From the NCBI GenBank assembly GCA_023396415.1, contig JAEWWJ010000120.1, positions 10,104-74,103 on the forward strand: a DNA stretch of 64,000 bases, written 5' to 3'. Numbering within the stretch: position 1 is the stretch's first letter; every line of letters begins with the position of its first letter. Under the pieces are notes generated by a model. It was given only the letters and a program-made list of their open reading frames with translations. It ran no database searches and was not told the DNA's origin. The stretch comes from Bacteroidota bacterium (lineage in GTDB: Bacteria; Bacteroidota; Bacteroidia; Bacteroidales; F082). The position numbers and the translations under genes are program-made. This document shows, piece after piece, positions 15,844 through 24,127 of the stretch.

Positions 15844-16176
15844 TTAAGCTTTTATCATGGTTAATATCATTTTAAATGCTTTGGTAGCCAAAACGGCATG
15901 AGAAATATGCGCCGGCATTATGATGCTTTCACCGGTTTCGAGCAAATGGTTTTTGCCATCAATTACAATTGTAGCTTCGCCATCAATCACTTGAACCATA
16001 GCGTCAAAAGGGGCAGTGTGTTCTGACAGACTTTCGCCTTGGGCAAATGCAAATAGGGTTACATTTCCTTTTTCATTTTTAACGACTTGCTTGCTCACAA
16101 TTCCCGAATCGGCATAAGCGATGGAATTGACGAAATTGAATTTTGTGCCTTTGGCAAACGTATTCATAGTAAACAT
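15844..16176 (-). CDS. Small cupin-domain protein
   Basis: This 110-residue single-domain cupin has the first cupin motif reduced to SEHTAPFDAMVQVIDGEATI and a second motif around GESIIMPAHISHAV. Metal ligands (H in EHTAPF, H in PAHISHAV) are present. The family includes small metal-binding sensors and isomerases, and I cannot assign a reaction. ATG codon 4 (MNTFAKG) is a possible alternative start. It lies 72 bases downstream of the porin gene on the same strand and may share its transcript. Confidence 0.8.
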   Translation of the reverse strand: MFTMNTFAKGTKFNFVNSIAYADSGIVSKQVVKNEKGNVTLFAFAQGESLSEHTAPFDAMVQVIDGEATIVIDGKNHLLETGESIIMPAHISHAVLATKAFKMILTMIKA

Positions 16177-16248
16177 AATCTTCGACTTTTTTTTGACAGA
16201 TAAACACCAAGCAGACCTGCATAGGCGCTTAACTATCAGAGTTAATAT

Positions 16249-17538
16249 TTATTTAAAAAATACCGGTTTAAAGCTCAACATGAGCCATGCCCAGTTGCTA
16301 TTTTCTTTGTGGTCGCCGCCTGAAACTACGGCAAGTGTTTCTGTTCCAAACATTTGTGAATAACCTGCTGAAAGGCTGGCAATATCATTAAGTTTGTAGG
16401 TCATGGATAAATCAACCTCTGTTCCAAATCCATTACTCATGGTTTCAACCAACTGTGCCGGTTTTAAAACATCTGCGGCTGCGGCAAAAAAGTGTGTTGT
16501 AAGTTGATAGCTTGCCTTTTTGTATTTATAGTTTAGGTTCACAAATACATCGCTTAATCCAACATTGTTGATGTGCTTGCCTACATAAAAATAATCCATG
16601 AAGCCATTAAATTTGTGATTGGTTCCATAAAAAGGATTAAAACTATTGTTGGTGTAATTGGCGTTAGCTGCCTTTTCTTTTTGGCTTGTTCCTGACAAAA
16701 GCTCGTAGCCTGCACCCACTCCCCAAGCGTTATTTAGCTTATAATCAGCACCTGCCATCAGATTATAGGCTTGCAAATCGCGATCGGCGGCATCTTTTCC
16801 TGTACTGAAATAGATGTTGCCATAAAGCGTTGTTTTATCTGTTTTGTAATTCAAATGGGTTCCGATAGTTTGGCTGAAAATACTTTTGAATTTATCTTTC
16901 CCATCTTCAGCGTATTTGAACTCCATACCATTGTTTAAGGCTAAAAAGCTGAGCGACAATTTGTCGAATTTTTTATTGAACCACAGAAACTGCATGCTTT
17001 TGTAGTTAGAAGTCATGTCATAAACGGTGGTAAAAAGTTGGTCGCTTTGCTGATTAAAGGCCAAACCGGCATGAAGCTTAAAGCTGCTTTCGTATTTAAG
17101 TAAAAGCAAATCGTGTGCACGTGCTTGCTGCGCCCAGTCAACGTTTCCAAATATTCTGGCATCGTCATAAACCAATTCTTGACGGCCAACTTTAGCCGAA
17201 AAATGTGAATTGAAACCATATTCTGCCCAAGCCTGATGAATCATCAGTCGGTTAGAAACTGAAGTAAGTTGTGGCGTTTCGCCCCACAAACGAACATCTT
17301 GGATGCTCAAACCAAACTTCATATTGTCTAAGGTATAGCCTACGTTCAAGCGCGTGCGCTGTGAAATTTGGAAAGCTGCCTCAGCATCGGGAAGGGCCAT
17401 CGTTTTAAACCCATGACGGTATTCGGCACGTGGACGAAACTCGCCCGAAAGGCTAAATTGGGCCGACAACAAGGTGCTGATCGAGAGCAAAGCAATCAAC
17501 ATAAAACTTTGTAAGAATTTAAATCTGTAATTTTTCAT
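16249..17538 (-). CDS. Alginate-export-type outer membrane beta-barrel protein
   Basis: About 429 residues from the chosen start. A signal peptide (MKNYRFKFLQSFMLIALLSI.., cut near SAQ) is followed by many alternating beta strands and the family hallmark SLSGEFRPRAEYRHGF and SQRTRLNVGY, seen in the alginate_exp family (PF13372). It ends with FKPVFFK, an aromatic C-terminus typical of outer membrane barrels. In anaerobic Bacteroidota such barrels act as general porins; alginate export itself is unlikely here. The longer frame to 17577 overlaps a -7 box at 17575-17582, so the start is at 17538 or 17544. Confidence 0.82.
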   Translation of the reverse strand: MKNYRFKFLQSFMLIALLSISTLLSAQFSLSGEFRPRAEYRHGFKTMALPDAEAAFQISQRTRLNVGYTLDNMKFGLSIQDVRLWGETPQLTSVSNRLMIHQAWAEYGFNSHFSAKVGRQELVYDDARIFGNVDWAQQARAHDLLLLKYESSFKLHAGLAFNQQSDQLFTTVYDMTSNYKSMQFLWFNKKFDKLSLSFLALNNGMEFKYAEDGKDKFKSIFSQTIGTHLNYKTDKTTLYGNIYFSTGKDAADRDLQAYNLMAGADYKLNNAWGVGAGYELLSGTSQKEKAANANYTNNSFNPFYGTNHKFNGFMDYFYVGKHINNVGLSDVFVNLNYKYKKASYQLTTHFFAAAADVLKPAQLVETMSNGFGTEVDLSMTYKLNDIASLSAGYSQMFGTETLAVVSGGDHKENSNWAWLMLSFKPVFFK

Positions 17539-17574
17539 TTGCATAATTTTTTGGTTTGAACTGGATATGAAAAA

Positions 17575-17582
17575 CAAAAATA
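17575..17582 (-). promoter_or_regulatory. Promoter -7 box of the porin gene
   Basis: Minus-strand TATTTTTG, 36 bases before the chosen start at 17538. It overlaps the first codons of the longest frame and so rules out that start. The rest of the interval to 17764 holds no other signal I recognise. Confidence 0.55.
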
Positions 17583-17764
17583 AGACATTATGAAGGAAAT
17601 AAAGTGATCAATTAACCTCAATGACGACAAAAAATACAAATCGAAGCAATTTGTGTTATCAAATAAAAGGATTGAATGTTAGGCTTCTTTTTCATGGATT
17701 TTGATTGTGAAAAATGGATTATTCTATGAAAACATTTCAGAGCTTAGGTAGCCAAAGTGTTCGC

Positions 17765-18163
17765 TCACAAATAATCAGCTAAACTGTGTTTCTGCAAATG
17801 ATCTTTAAAATCGTTGGTCATTTTAAAGGTAACGTTGTCCATAATGCACTTATTGAACGGACAAATATGCTTGTCGTGAGGGCAGGAGGTGGCTTCAATT
17901 TTACCTTCGATAGATTCATAAATATCGAGAAGCGAAATATCAGCGGCATCTCTTTTCAGACTAAAACCGCCATTGGGGCCGCGGTGCGAATCAAGGAAAT
18001 TATCCTTCACCAAACGCTGAAAAATCTTAGCTACATGGTGTTTTGAGCTTTTGGTAATATCAGCAATCTGAATCACATTGGCCTTTCCACCCGATTTGGC
18101 AACGATGATCATTCCGTGCAAAGCAATGGAGGCTCCTTCAGTAAGTGTTACAATTTTAGACAT
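17765..18163 (-). CDS. Rrf2-family transcriptional regulator with three clustered cysteines
   Basis: The 132-residue protein has the winged helix of Rrf2/IscR/NsrR regulators (ADITKSSKHHVAKIFQRLVK as recognition part, RGPNGGFSLKR wing). It has three Cys at 94, 101 and 106 (C-x6-C-x4-C), the kind of set that holds an Fe-S cluster sensing NO, O2 or iron state. It is divergent from the metal exporter homologue at 18307, with promoters of both genes in the 143-base gap, so it may regulate itself and that gene. nrfHA, a typical target of NsrR-like proteins, is 10 kb away. Confidence 0.9.
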   Translation of the reverse strand: MSKIVTLTEGASIALHGMIIVAKSGGKANVIQIADITKSSKHHVAKIFQRLVKDNFLDSHRGPNGGFSLKRDAADISLLDIYESIEGKIEATSCPHDKHICPFNKCIMDNVTFKMTNDFKDHLQKHSLADYL

Positions 18164-18186
18164 TTCGTAAATGAGTATTTAAATAC

Positions 18187-18194
18187 CAAAATTA
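18187..18194 (-). promoter_or_regulatory. Promoter -7 box of the Rrf2 gene
   Basis: Minus-strand TAATTTTG, 23 bases before the Rrf2 ATG. Confidence 0.6.
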
Positions 18195-18241
18195 CTATGA
18201 TTATTTGAATCAGCAAATCTTTTTTAAAATTAATTGAAGGG

Positions 18242-18269
18242 TTGGTTATCTGAAATTGAAATACTTTTG
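18242..18269 (+). promoter_or_regulatory. Promoter of the metal exporter homologue
   Basis: TTG at 18242-18244 and TACTTTTG at 18262-18269, spacer 17 bases, 37 bases before the ATG at 18307. Confidence 0.65.
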
Positions 18270-18306
18270 CAATCTGCAATCAAACGCAACCTAAATCCTT
18301 CGTTTT

Positions 18307-19407
18307 ATGATCTTCACTATGCTGCAACAAACTTTTATCATCACCACATTTGTAATGGGTATGATGATCATTATTGAATACATTAACGTGCAAACACGAG
18401 GGATGTGGTCGGACAAAATCCAACATTCTCCTTTTATGCAAATTATATTGGGTTCGCTTATGGGTGTAATTCCGGGTTGTTTGGGTTCTTATACCATGGT
18501 TTCGCTTTATGTTCACCGCGTGGTGATGTTTCCGGCAATAGTGGCTACCATGATTGCTACCTCGGGCGACGAGGCCTTCATTATGTTCTCGCTGTTTCCG
18601 GCCACGGCCTTTAAATTGCACCTTATTTTACTCGGTATTGCCATTGTAGCTGGTGTTGTGGTGCATTTTACTGTCAAGAATAAATTTATTGGGTTAAAAG
18701 GTCATGGCGATCTTCCGCTGCACAACCGGAACGAAGAGTGTAGGCCTTTTCACCCTGCCAACGCGATAGAAAATCTCCGCAATCTCAGTTTCACCAGGGC
18801 TTTGCTGATTGCTGGAGTTGCGGGTATTTTGATCTTGCTTTTCAGCGGCACAATTGACGGAAGCCATCACTTAAACACTTTGATGGGTGGCGAAGTGGAT
18901 GTTCACCACGATCATTCACATGCAGGGCACGACCACAGCGGCGAGGCAGATTGGATTCGCATCAGTTTGATTGCCATTTTTAGTATCATCCTATTTATTA
19001 TCGTTAGTACGAAAGAACATTTCTTGCAAGAACATTTGTGGCATCACATTATCAGAAAACACTTTTTGAAAATTTTTCTTTGGACATTTGGTGTTTTGGC
19101 GTTGATTTTTTTCATGAACCAATACATCAACCTCCAATCATGGATTTCCGGGAATCTCTGGATAGTATTGGGACTTGCGTTGCTGATTGGTATAATTCCC
19201 GAATCAGGCCCTCATTATATTTTCGTGATGTTGTTTGCTCAAGGTGTTTTGCCCATTAGCATTCTTCTGGCCAGTTCAATTGCACAAGATGGACACGGAA
19301 CTCTGCCACTTTTAGCTGAAACGCCGAGGGGTTTCATAGCCGTGAAAATAGTCAATCTTTTGGTAGCATTTTTGGCCGGTTCTCTCGGAATTTTGATGGG
19401 TTGGTAA
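18307..19407 (+). CDS. Putative heavy-metal/manganese exporter, ArsP_2-type 10-TM protein
   Basis: This 366-residue integral membrane protein has about ten helices and a His/Asp-rich cytosolic or periplasmic loop (DVHHDHSHAGHDH, near residues 199-211) likely to bind metal. Repeated phrases SLMGVIPGCLGSY and GIIPESGPHYIF in the two halves suggest an inverted-repeat transporter, as in the 'putative 10TM heavy-metal exporter' family (PF11449). The exported ion is not proven; manganese is the common annotation. It is divergent from the Rrf2 regulator. ATG at codon 5 (MLQQTF) is an alternative start. Confidence 0.8.
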   Translation: MIFTMLQQTFIITTFVMGMMIIIEYINVQTRGMWSDKIQHSPFMQIILGSLMGVIPGCLGSYTMVSLYVHRVVMFPAIVATMIATSGDEAFIMFSLFPATAFKLHLILLGIAIVAGVVVHFTVKNKFIGLKGHGDLPLHNRNEECRPFHPANAIENLRNLSFTRALLIAGVAGILILLFSGTIDGSHHLNTLMGGEVDVHHDHSHAGHDHSGEADWIRISLIAIFSIILFIIVSTKEHFLQEHLWHHIIRKHFLKIFLWTFGVLALIFFMNQYINLQSWISGNLWIVLGLALLIGIIPESGPHYIFVMLFAQGVLPISILLASSIAQDGHGTLPLLAETPRGFIAVKIVNLLVAFLAGSLGILMGW

Positions 19408-19434
19408 AGAGTTTTAACCCACAAGCATGAAATT

Positions 19435-20307
19435 TTAATGCGTTTTGGTCATTGTTGAGGGCACGGCAATGATGAAATCAGCTAGGTTTTTCTTTTCATG
19501 AGGAACACGGATCGGTTGATCGGTTTCAATTGTGGATATGGTTACGATTTTCAAATCAGGGACTAGGCGACGGAGGTACCAAATAATACCTTCATAATTG
19601 TCGGAATGATAAGCGCCGTTGTAATGGATAAAAGGTTTGGAAGGTTCCAAATTGCTGTAAATGAACCACGCCATGGTGGCATCCTTGATGGCTTGTGCTT
19701 TCGGAAAGTTTTCGGTTGACCGACCGTGGCCCATATCGCCCATCATTTCAATCATTTTCACATAACCGGGCAGCGACGCATCATAAGCGATGGGCAGGGG
19801 AGGCATCAGGGCTTTTTCGTTGTCGGGTAGGGAGTCGAGCGCTTCAAAGCCTTTGCGGAAAACCAAACTGGCGTATTTTCGAGGAATATTCGTAGCAACA
19901 AAGCGGAAGCCATTGTCTTTCGCTAAATCAACAAGCGGGGCATAGTCGGTGGCATAGTTGGGCCAAAGACGTGCTACTTTTTTCAGGCTATCATATTTTA
20001 TTTCTTGGGCAAGATATTGGTTCAAAAAACTTTGGTTGTCCGTTTCAAACATTTCGGCACCCAGTGTCAAGCCGTTGGGATGACTTAACCGCAGGTCGTT
20101 GGTAAGTTCAAACTGAAGCCAATGGCTGAGCGGGTTGTTGTGCAGCTCGCCAAAAAACACCACATCAGCTTGATTTGCTGTTTTGAGGAGCGTTTTATAC
20201 TTTACGGATTTCCCCTTTTGGTTAAACAGCTGATAAGCAGGTTTATCACTCTTAAAAGACGACAGCGTAGCAACGGCAAGCAGTAAAACAAATATTTTAT
20301 ATCTCAT
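19435..20307 (-). CDS. ChaN-like (Tiki/haem-binding uptake) secreted protein
   Basis: The 290-residue protein has an N-terminal signal (MRYKIFVLLLAVATLSS). The ChaN family motifs follow: VVFFGELHNNPLSHWLQ (49-65), LTLGAEMFETDNQ and FIHYNGAYHSDNYEGI, which has the second conserved His. ChaN in Campylobacter is an iron-regulated haem-binding lipoprotein; this one lacks an obvious lipobox Cys. It lies 6 bases downstream of the cytidine deaminase gene and shares its operon, with no obvious functional link. It is convergent with the exporter gene (28-base gap). Confidence 0.82.
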   Translation of the reverse strand: MRYKIFVLLLAVATLSSFKSDKPAYQLFNQKGKSVKYKTLLKTANQADVVFFGELHNNPLSHWLQFELTNDLRLSHPNGLTLGAEMFETDNQSFLNQYLAQEIKYDSLKKVARLWPNYATDYAPLVDLAKDNGFRFVATNIPRKYASLVFRKGFEALDSLPDNEKALMPPLPIAYDASLPGYVKMIEMMGDMGHGRSTENFPKAQAIKDATMAWFIYSNLEPSKPFIHYNGAYHSDNYEGIIWYLRRLVPDLKIVTISTIETDQPIRVPHEKKNLADFIIAVPSTMTKTH

Positions 20308-20313
20308 TATATA

Positions 20314-20805
20314 TTAGTATTTTAGAAGAAAATCACCAAGAAAAGAAAAAGGTAAAAGGCTGCGCATGGAGGGTGCAATAAGCACTGGGCCATGTTGCCC
20401 TTGCATAATGACTTTCATATCGTTTTTTGATTTTTTTTCGTATTCGGCCATCACCTGACGACAAGCGCCACAGGGTGCGATGGGCTCGTCAATCACTGAT
20501 TTATCGCTAATGGCAGTGATTGCGATAGCTTCTACTGTGGCTTCAGGATACACAGCATTGGCATGAAAAAGGGCCACCCTTTCGGCGCATAGTCCTGAAG
20601 GATATGCGGCATTTTCTTGGTTATTGCCAATAACAGTGACACCGTTTGATAGCAAAACTGCGGCACCAACTCTAAAACGTGAATAGGGCGCGTAGGCGTT
20701 TTTTGCTGCTTGCTTTGCCTTGTCAAGTAATTCGAGATCGGAATGGGAAAGCTCGTTTAATACGTCGTAGCGGTGCATTTCGAGCTGAAATATTTCTTTT
20801 TTCAT
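20314..20805 (-). CDS. cdd: Cytidine deaminase
   Basis: Converts cytidine and deoxycytidine to uridine forms in pyrimidine salvage. The roughly 163-residue tetrameric-type enzyme shows the zinc/catalytic motifs CAE (in GLCAERVALFHA) and PCGAC (in PIAPCGACRQVMAEY), and the early AYAPYSRFRVGAAV segment. The longest frame begins at 20847, but a -7 box at 20824-20831 lies inside it, so translation should start at the ATG at 20805 (MKKEIF). The gene is followed by the chaN-like gene. Confidence 0.93.
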   Translation of the reverse strand: MKKEIFQLEMHRYDVLNELSHSDLELLDKAKQAAKNAYAPYSRFRVGAAVLLSNGVTVIGNNQENAAYPSGLCAERVALFHANAVYPEATVEAIAITAISDKSVIDEPIAPCGACRQVMAEYEKKSKNDMKVIMQGQHGPVLIAPSMRSLLPFSFLGDFLLKY

Positions 20806-20823
20806 GGGTAGTATTAAGAAACA

Positions 20824-20831
20824 CAAAAGTA
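20824..20831 (-). promoter_or_regulatory. Promoter -7 box of the cdd-chaN unit
   Basis: Minus-strand TACTTTTG, 19 bases before the chosen cdd start. Confidence 0.55.
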
Positions 20832-20983
20832 ATAATAATCTGCTCAATGCTCTTATGGTCCTTTCAAAGCCTCATTGGCCTATGGACTGCTTGAAGCAGT
20901 TATTGTATTCAATTGAAAGATAAGTAGATATAGGTGATGTCTTTAAAAAAAAAATATTGAGATTTTACTTCAAACCATCATTG

Positions 20984-21018
20984 ATGAAAAAAAAACTGCA
21001 TTTGTACATGCAGTTTTT
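20984..21018 (-). terminator. Terminator hairpin downstream of the small charged protein gene
   Basis: AAAAACTGCAT (20991-21001) pairs with ATGCAGTTTTT (21008-21018) around a 6-base loop. The A run at 20985-20995 gives a U tract in the minus-strand transcript. Placed 43 bases after the stop of the gene at 21061. Confidence 0.8.
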
Positions 21019-21060
21019 GGGTGGTTTAAAGTGCCGATAAGAGGAGGGTAGTCGTGTTTT

Positions 21061-21267
21061 TTAAAACATATCGTCCTCATCAGAATCTATCGCATCTATA
21101 TCGTAATCAAACAAATCCAGCTCAGCATTTTCATCCTCTTCGTCCAACGGGTCATAAATACGCGGCTTTCTATCGCGTTTTACTAACATTTTTTTTACTG
21201 GTTTTTTTACAAATTCGTCATTGAGATTTACTTCTTTCTGACGTTCTTTTTTCTTTACCGGTTTCAT
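21061..21267 (-). CDS. Small highly charged protein of unknown function
   Basis: This 68-residue protein has a strongly basic N-terminal half (many Lys: KKKERQK, KKPVKKML) and an acidic C-terminal half (DEEDENAELDLFDYDIDAIDSDEDDMF). It has no signal peptide or membrane segment. The sharp charge split suggests a disordered nucleic-acid or ribosome-associated protein. A terminator at the right distance supports a real gene. I do not recognise a family. Confidence 0.55.
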   Translation of the reverse strand: MKPVKKKERQKEVNLNDEFVKKPVKKMLVKRDRKPRIYDPLDEEDENAELDLFDYDIDAIDSDEDDMF

Positions 21268-21816
21268 GGGAAAGTGTAAATGTTGGGTTTAAAATTAAAA
21301 TATAATTGAATTTGAAAATTTTATGCAAAGGCATCCACTTTGATTGAACTAACATTAAAACTGTTGGATGTTGTCCTCTGATCGTAAGATGATAGAGGCG
21401 TGCAGGTATGTGCTAAATAAACAGGCATTGCTGAATAATTCGGTCTAATAGAGAGGCTATTGTTATAACTGCAATTTGAATTTCGCTGCAATTTTAATAA
21501 ATTTTCAAATAAAGCAAAACATTCTTTCATTTTTTTTTCAAGATGGCCGTGTTTTTCTGCCTGTCGGACTAAAAAAGACCCAAAAACACGCAAAATTTAT
21601 CTAAAATATTGATTAAGAGCAGAAATCCAAACCTGAATATGGAAAGCTTTCGAACACGATTTGTTTCAATCTATTGATTTAGGTTATCCTGGAAAATTGA
21701 TTTTCCTTTTTGTCAAAACAATGGCCTTCATGTCTTTTTGGTTGCACTACTTCTTTCGGCACAAAACAACATTTAAGTGCAGTTTGAAAAACAATCCAAG
21801 TTGTTTCAATAGGAAG
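21268..21816. other. 549-base interval with no convincing gene
   Basis: AT-rich. The frames present (a 90-codon one on minus, an upstream extension of rnpA on plus) lack coding signals. It contains a 9-bp inverted repeat, CGTGTTTTT at 21548-21556 and AAAAACACG at 21582-21590, which could fold in an RNA, with inner GTCGGAC-like pairing. Nothing else is recognised; no rpmH precedes rnpA. Confidence 0.5.
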
Positions 21817-21824
21817 TATCTTTG
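21817..21824 (+). promoter_or_regulatory. Promoter -7 box of rnpA
   Basis: TATCTTTG, 16 bases before the ATG at 21841. It lies inside the longer frame from 21661 and thus fixes the rnpA start at 21841. Confidence 0.6.
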
Positions 21825-21840
21825 CCGACAAGTTTCAACT

Positions 21841-22245
21841 ATGAAAGCACATCAACTCCCCAAAGCCATGCGTTTGGATGGAAAAAAAAACGTGGGTCGG
21901 CTGTTTACTTCCGGCACATCTTTTTTTTGTTACCCATTTAAAGTGATTTACTTTCAACACGTTGATGAATCAGACAGCCAACTTCGAGTATTGGTTTCGG
22001 CATCGCGGCGAACGTTTAAAAATGCAACCGATCGCAACACCATTAAAAGACGCATTAGAGAAGCTTGGCGGAAAAATAAAAATGAACTTTTAGAAGACCA
22101 AATAACCAAAGGAACATCCCTCGATGTGGGATTGATTTACACAGCTAAAACCATATTGGATAGCCACTTGATAGAAGACAAAATAAAACAAACAATTCAA
22201 CGTTTATTGCAGCGTGAAACATTGGATAATAAAGATACCCTCTAA
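21841..22245 (+). CDS. rnpA: Ribonuclease P protein component
   Basis: This basic protein of 134 residues binds the RNase P RNA and helps mature tRNA 5' ends. The RNR box is clear ([19 protein letters not shown], about 61-79), as are the early [18 protein letters not shown] and [12 protein letters not shown] segments. The frame extends 60 codons further upstream, but the promoter at 21817-21824 and family length support this start. It overlaps yidD, as in many bacteria. Confidence 0.93.
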   Translation: MKAHQLPKAMRLDGKKNVGRLFTSGTSFFCYPFKVIYFQHVDESDSQLRVLVSASRRTFKNATDRNTIKRRIREAWRKNKNELLEDQITKGTSLDVGLIYTAKTILDSHLIEDKIKQTIQRLLQRETLDNKDTL

Positions 22246-22447
22246 ACTTATGATACTCCTCATCAGGCTGTATCAATACACCCTTTCACCTTTTATTGGG
22301 CGTGCCTGCCGATATACCCCAACCTGCTCGCATTATAGCGTTGAAGCTATACAAAAATATGGCGCAATCAAAGGAGGTCGGCTGGCAGCAAAACGCGTGG
22401 CAAGTTGTCATCCGTGGGGTGGAAGTGGTTATGATCCTGTACCTTAG
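22214..22447 (+). CDS. yidD: Membrane protein insertion efficiency factor YidD
   Basis: This 77-residue protein has the family's conserved block: [19 protein letters not shown], then [15 protein letters not shown], and [24 protein letters not shown]. YidD is an inner-membrane-associated helper of YidC. It overlaps the rnpA 3' end by 32 bases in another frame. ATG at 22250 would give a 65-residue form that begins just after rnpA; either start is possible. Confidence 0.93.
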   Translation: MKHWIIKIPSKLMILLIRLYQYTLSPFIGRACRYTPTCSHYSVEAIQKYGAIKGGRLAAKRVASCHPWGGSGYDPVP

Positions 22448-22460
22448 ACAATCAATTTTT

Positions 22461-24107
22461 ATGAAAAGATTCTACTTGAAAAGCCTTTTATTTTCATTGT
22501 TCTTCGTGGGCTTTGGTCTTGCTTCTCAGGCCCAATCGAACAATAATTTTGAAATATCAAAAAATATTGATATCTACAACAGCTTATTTAAAGAGCTGAA
22601 TTTGAATTATGTAGATGAAATTAATCCCGGCGCATTGAATGAAACGGCCATTAAGGCATTGTTGGAGGATTTAGATCCATACACTGTTTTTGTTGCTGAA
22701 TCGCAGATTGAAGACATGCGGATGATGACCACGGGCGAGTATGGCGGCATCGGCTCGTTGATTCAGCAAATGGGCGACTATGTCATTATCAGTGAGCCTT
22801 ATGAAGGCTTTCCGGCGCAAAAGGCAGGACTGATTCCGGGGGATATTATTCTCGAAATCAATGGGTTAAATGCTATTAAAAAAACATCTGCCGAAATCAG
22901 CGAGCTGCTCAAAGGTGTCCCTGCCTCCACACTGACGCTCAAAATTCAACGCTCCGGAACCGAGCAGCCTTTTATGGTGGAGCTTACCCGCGAAAAAATC
23001 AAACTTGATAACATACCTTACTATACAGTCCTCGATTCGGGTGTTGGCTACATCTTTTTAACTGGTTTTACTCAAAAAGCAGCCTCCGATGTGAAGGATG
23101 TTTTCCTGAAAATGAAGGAGCAAACCACCTTGAAAGGTTTGGTTATTGACCTGAGAGGCAATGGTGGCGGACTATTGAACGAGGCAGTGGATATTGCCAA
23201 TATTTTCGTGAACAAAAATGAGTTGATTGTTTCTACCAAAGGCAAATCGCCCGACCGCACCTCCATCCATCGCACCCGCATGGCACCTATTGATTTAGAA
23301 ATCCCATTGGTGGTTTTAGTAAACGAAGCCAGCGCTTCGGCCAGCGAAATTGTGGCCGGTGCTTTGCAAGATCTCGACCGCGCAGTAATTGTAGGTCAAA
23401 AAACCTTTGGCAAGGGCTTGGTTCAAAACGTGGTTCCGCTGACCTACAATACCCAGTTGAAAATTACCGTGGCAAAGTACTATATTCCCAGTGGGCGGTG
23501 CATTCAAGCCATTGATTATTCGCATATCAAAGAAAATGGCGGTAAAATACCTGATTCGCTCATGTCAACATTTAAAACACGCAGCGGAAGAGTCGTTTTT
23601 GACAATGGCGGCATCACCCCCGATGTTGTTTTAACACCTTTTGAATACAGTCCGGTAACAGCCAACCTTTACATCTCAAACCTTTTCTTCGGCTTTGCCA
23701 ATGCTTTTGCCCTCAAAAACAAAACCATTCCACCAGCCGAAGATTTTGAAATTAATGACACCATCTATCATGATTTCATGGAATATGTTTCGGAAAAAGG
23801 CTTCGTCTATACCACCGAAAGTGAGAAAATGATTGAAGAGTTAAAGAAAATTGCTGATGAAGAATCCTACCTTTCGGATGTTGAAAGCCAATTATTGGCT
23901 TTAGAAGAACAATTTAAAGTTATCAAAGAGAACGACTTGAGGAAACATCGTCCGGAAATAGAAACCATTCTCAGGAGCGAAATCGCTTCACGCTATTACT
24001 ACCAGAAAGGCAAAATTGTGACTGCCCTCAAACACGATCAAGAGCTTGAAAAAGCAGTTGAATTGATCCTCAACACGGATCGGTACAAGGAAATTTTCAC
24101 AAAATAG
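22461..24107 (+). CDS. Carboxy-terminal processing protease (S41)
   Basis: A secreted protease of 548 residues. It has a signal peptide (MKRFYLKSLLFSLFF.., cut after SQAQ), a PDZ domain (about 90-175) that binds substrate C-termini, and the S41 catalytic core with the dyad S293 (in NEASASASE) and K318 (in KTFGKGLVQ), 25 residues apart as in known CTPs. An extra C-terminal region (about 400-548) is helical. The frame extends upstream to 22296 across yidD, which is an artefact. It follows yidD after 13 bases. Confidence 0.92.
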   Translation: MKRFYLKSLLFSLFFVGFGLASQAQSNNNFEISKNIDIYNSLFKELNLNYVDEINPGALNETAIKALLEDLDPYTVFVAESQIEDMRMMTTGEYGGIGSLIQQMGDYVIISEPYEGFPAQKAGLIPGDIILEINGLNAIKKTSAEISELLKGVPASTLTLKIQRSGTEQPFMVELTREKIKLDNIPYYTVLDSGVGYIFLTGFTQKAASDVKDVFLKMKEQTTLKGLVIDLRGNGGGLLNEAVDIANIFVNKNELIVSTKGKSPDRTSIHRTRMAPIDLEIPLVVLVNEASASASEIVAGALQDLDRAVIVGQKTFGKGLVQNVVPLTYNTQLKITVAKYYIPSGRCIQAIDYSHIKENGGKIPDSLMSTFKTRSGRVVFDNGGITPDVVLTPFEYSPVTANLYISNLFFGFANAFALKNKTIPPAEDFEINDTIYHDFMEYVSEKGFVYTTESEKMIEELKKIADEESYLSDVESQLLALEEQFKVIKENDLRKHRPEIETILRSEIASRYYYQKGKIVTALKHDQELEKAVELILNTDRYKEIFTK

Positions 24108-24127
24108 TTTCCTAACGCTTTCTTGCC

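Noticed and set aside
16205..16250. TTAACT...AGTTAA dyad between porin and cupin genes
   Set aside because: Short, in AT-rich sequence, no T run; not enough for a terminator or operator call.
21321..21593. 90-codon minus-strand frame upstream of rnpA
   Set aside because: Composition is erratic, no family resemblance, and no promoter; more likely non-coding.
22296..22460. N-terminal extension of the S41 protease frame
   Set aside because: It runs across yidD in another frame; the ATG at 22461 begins a proper signal peptide.
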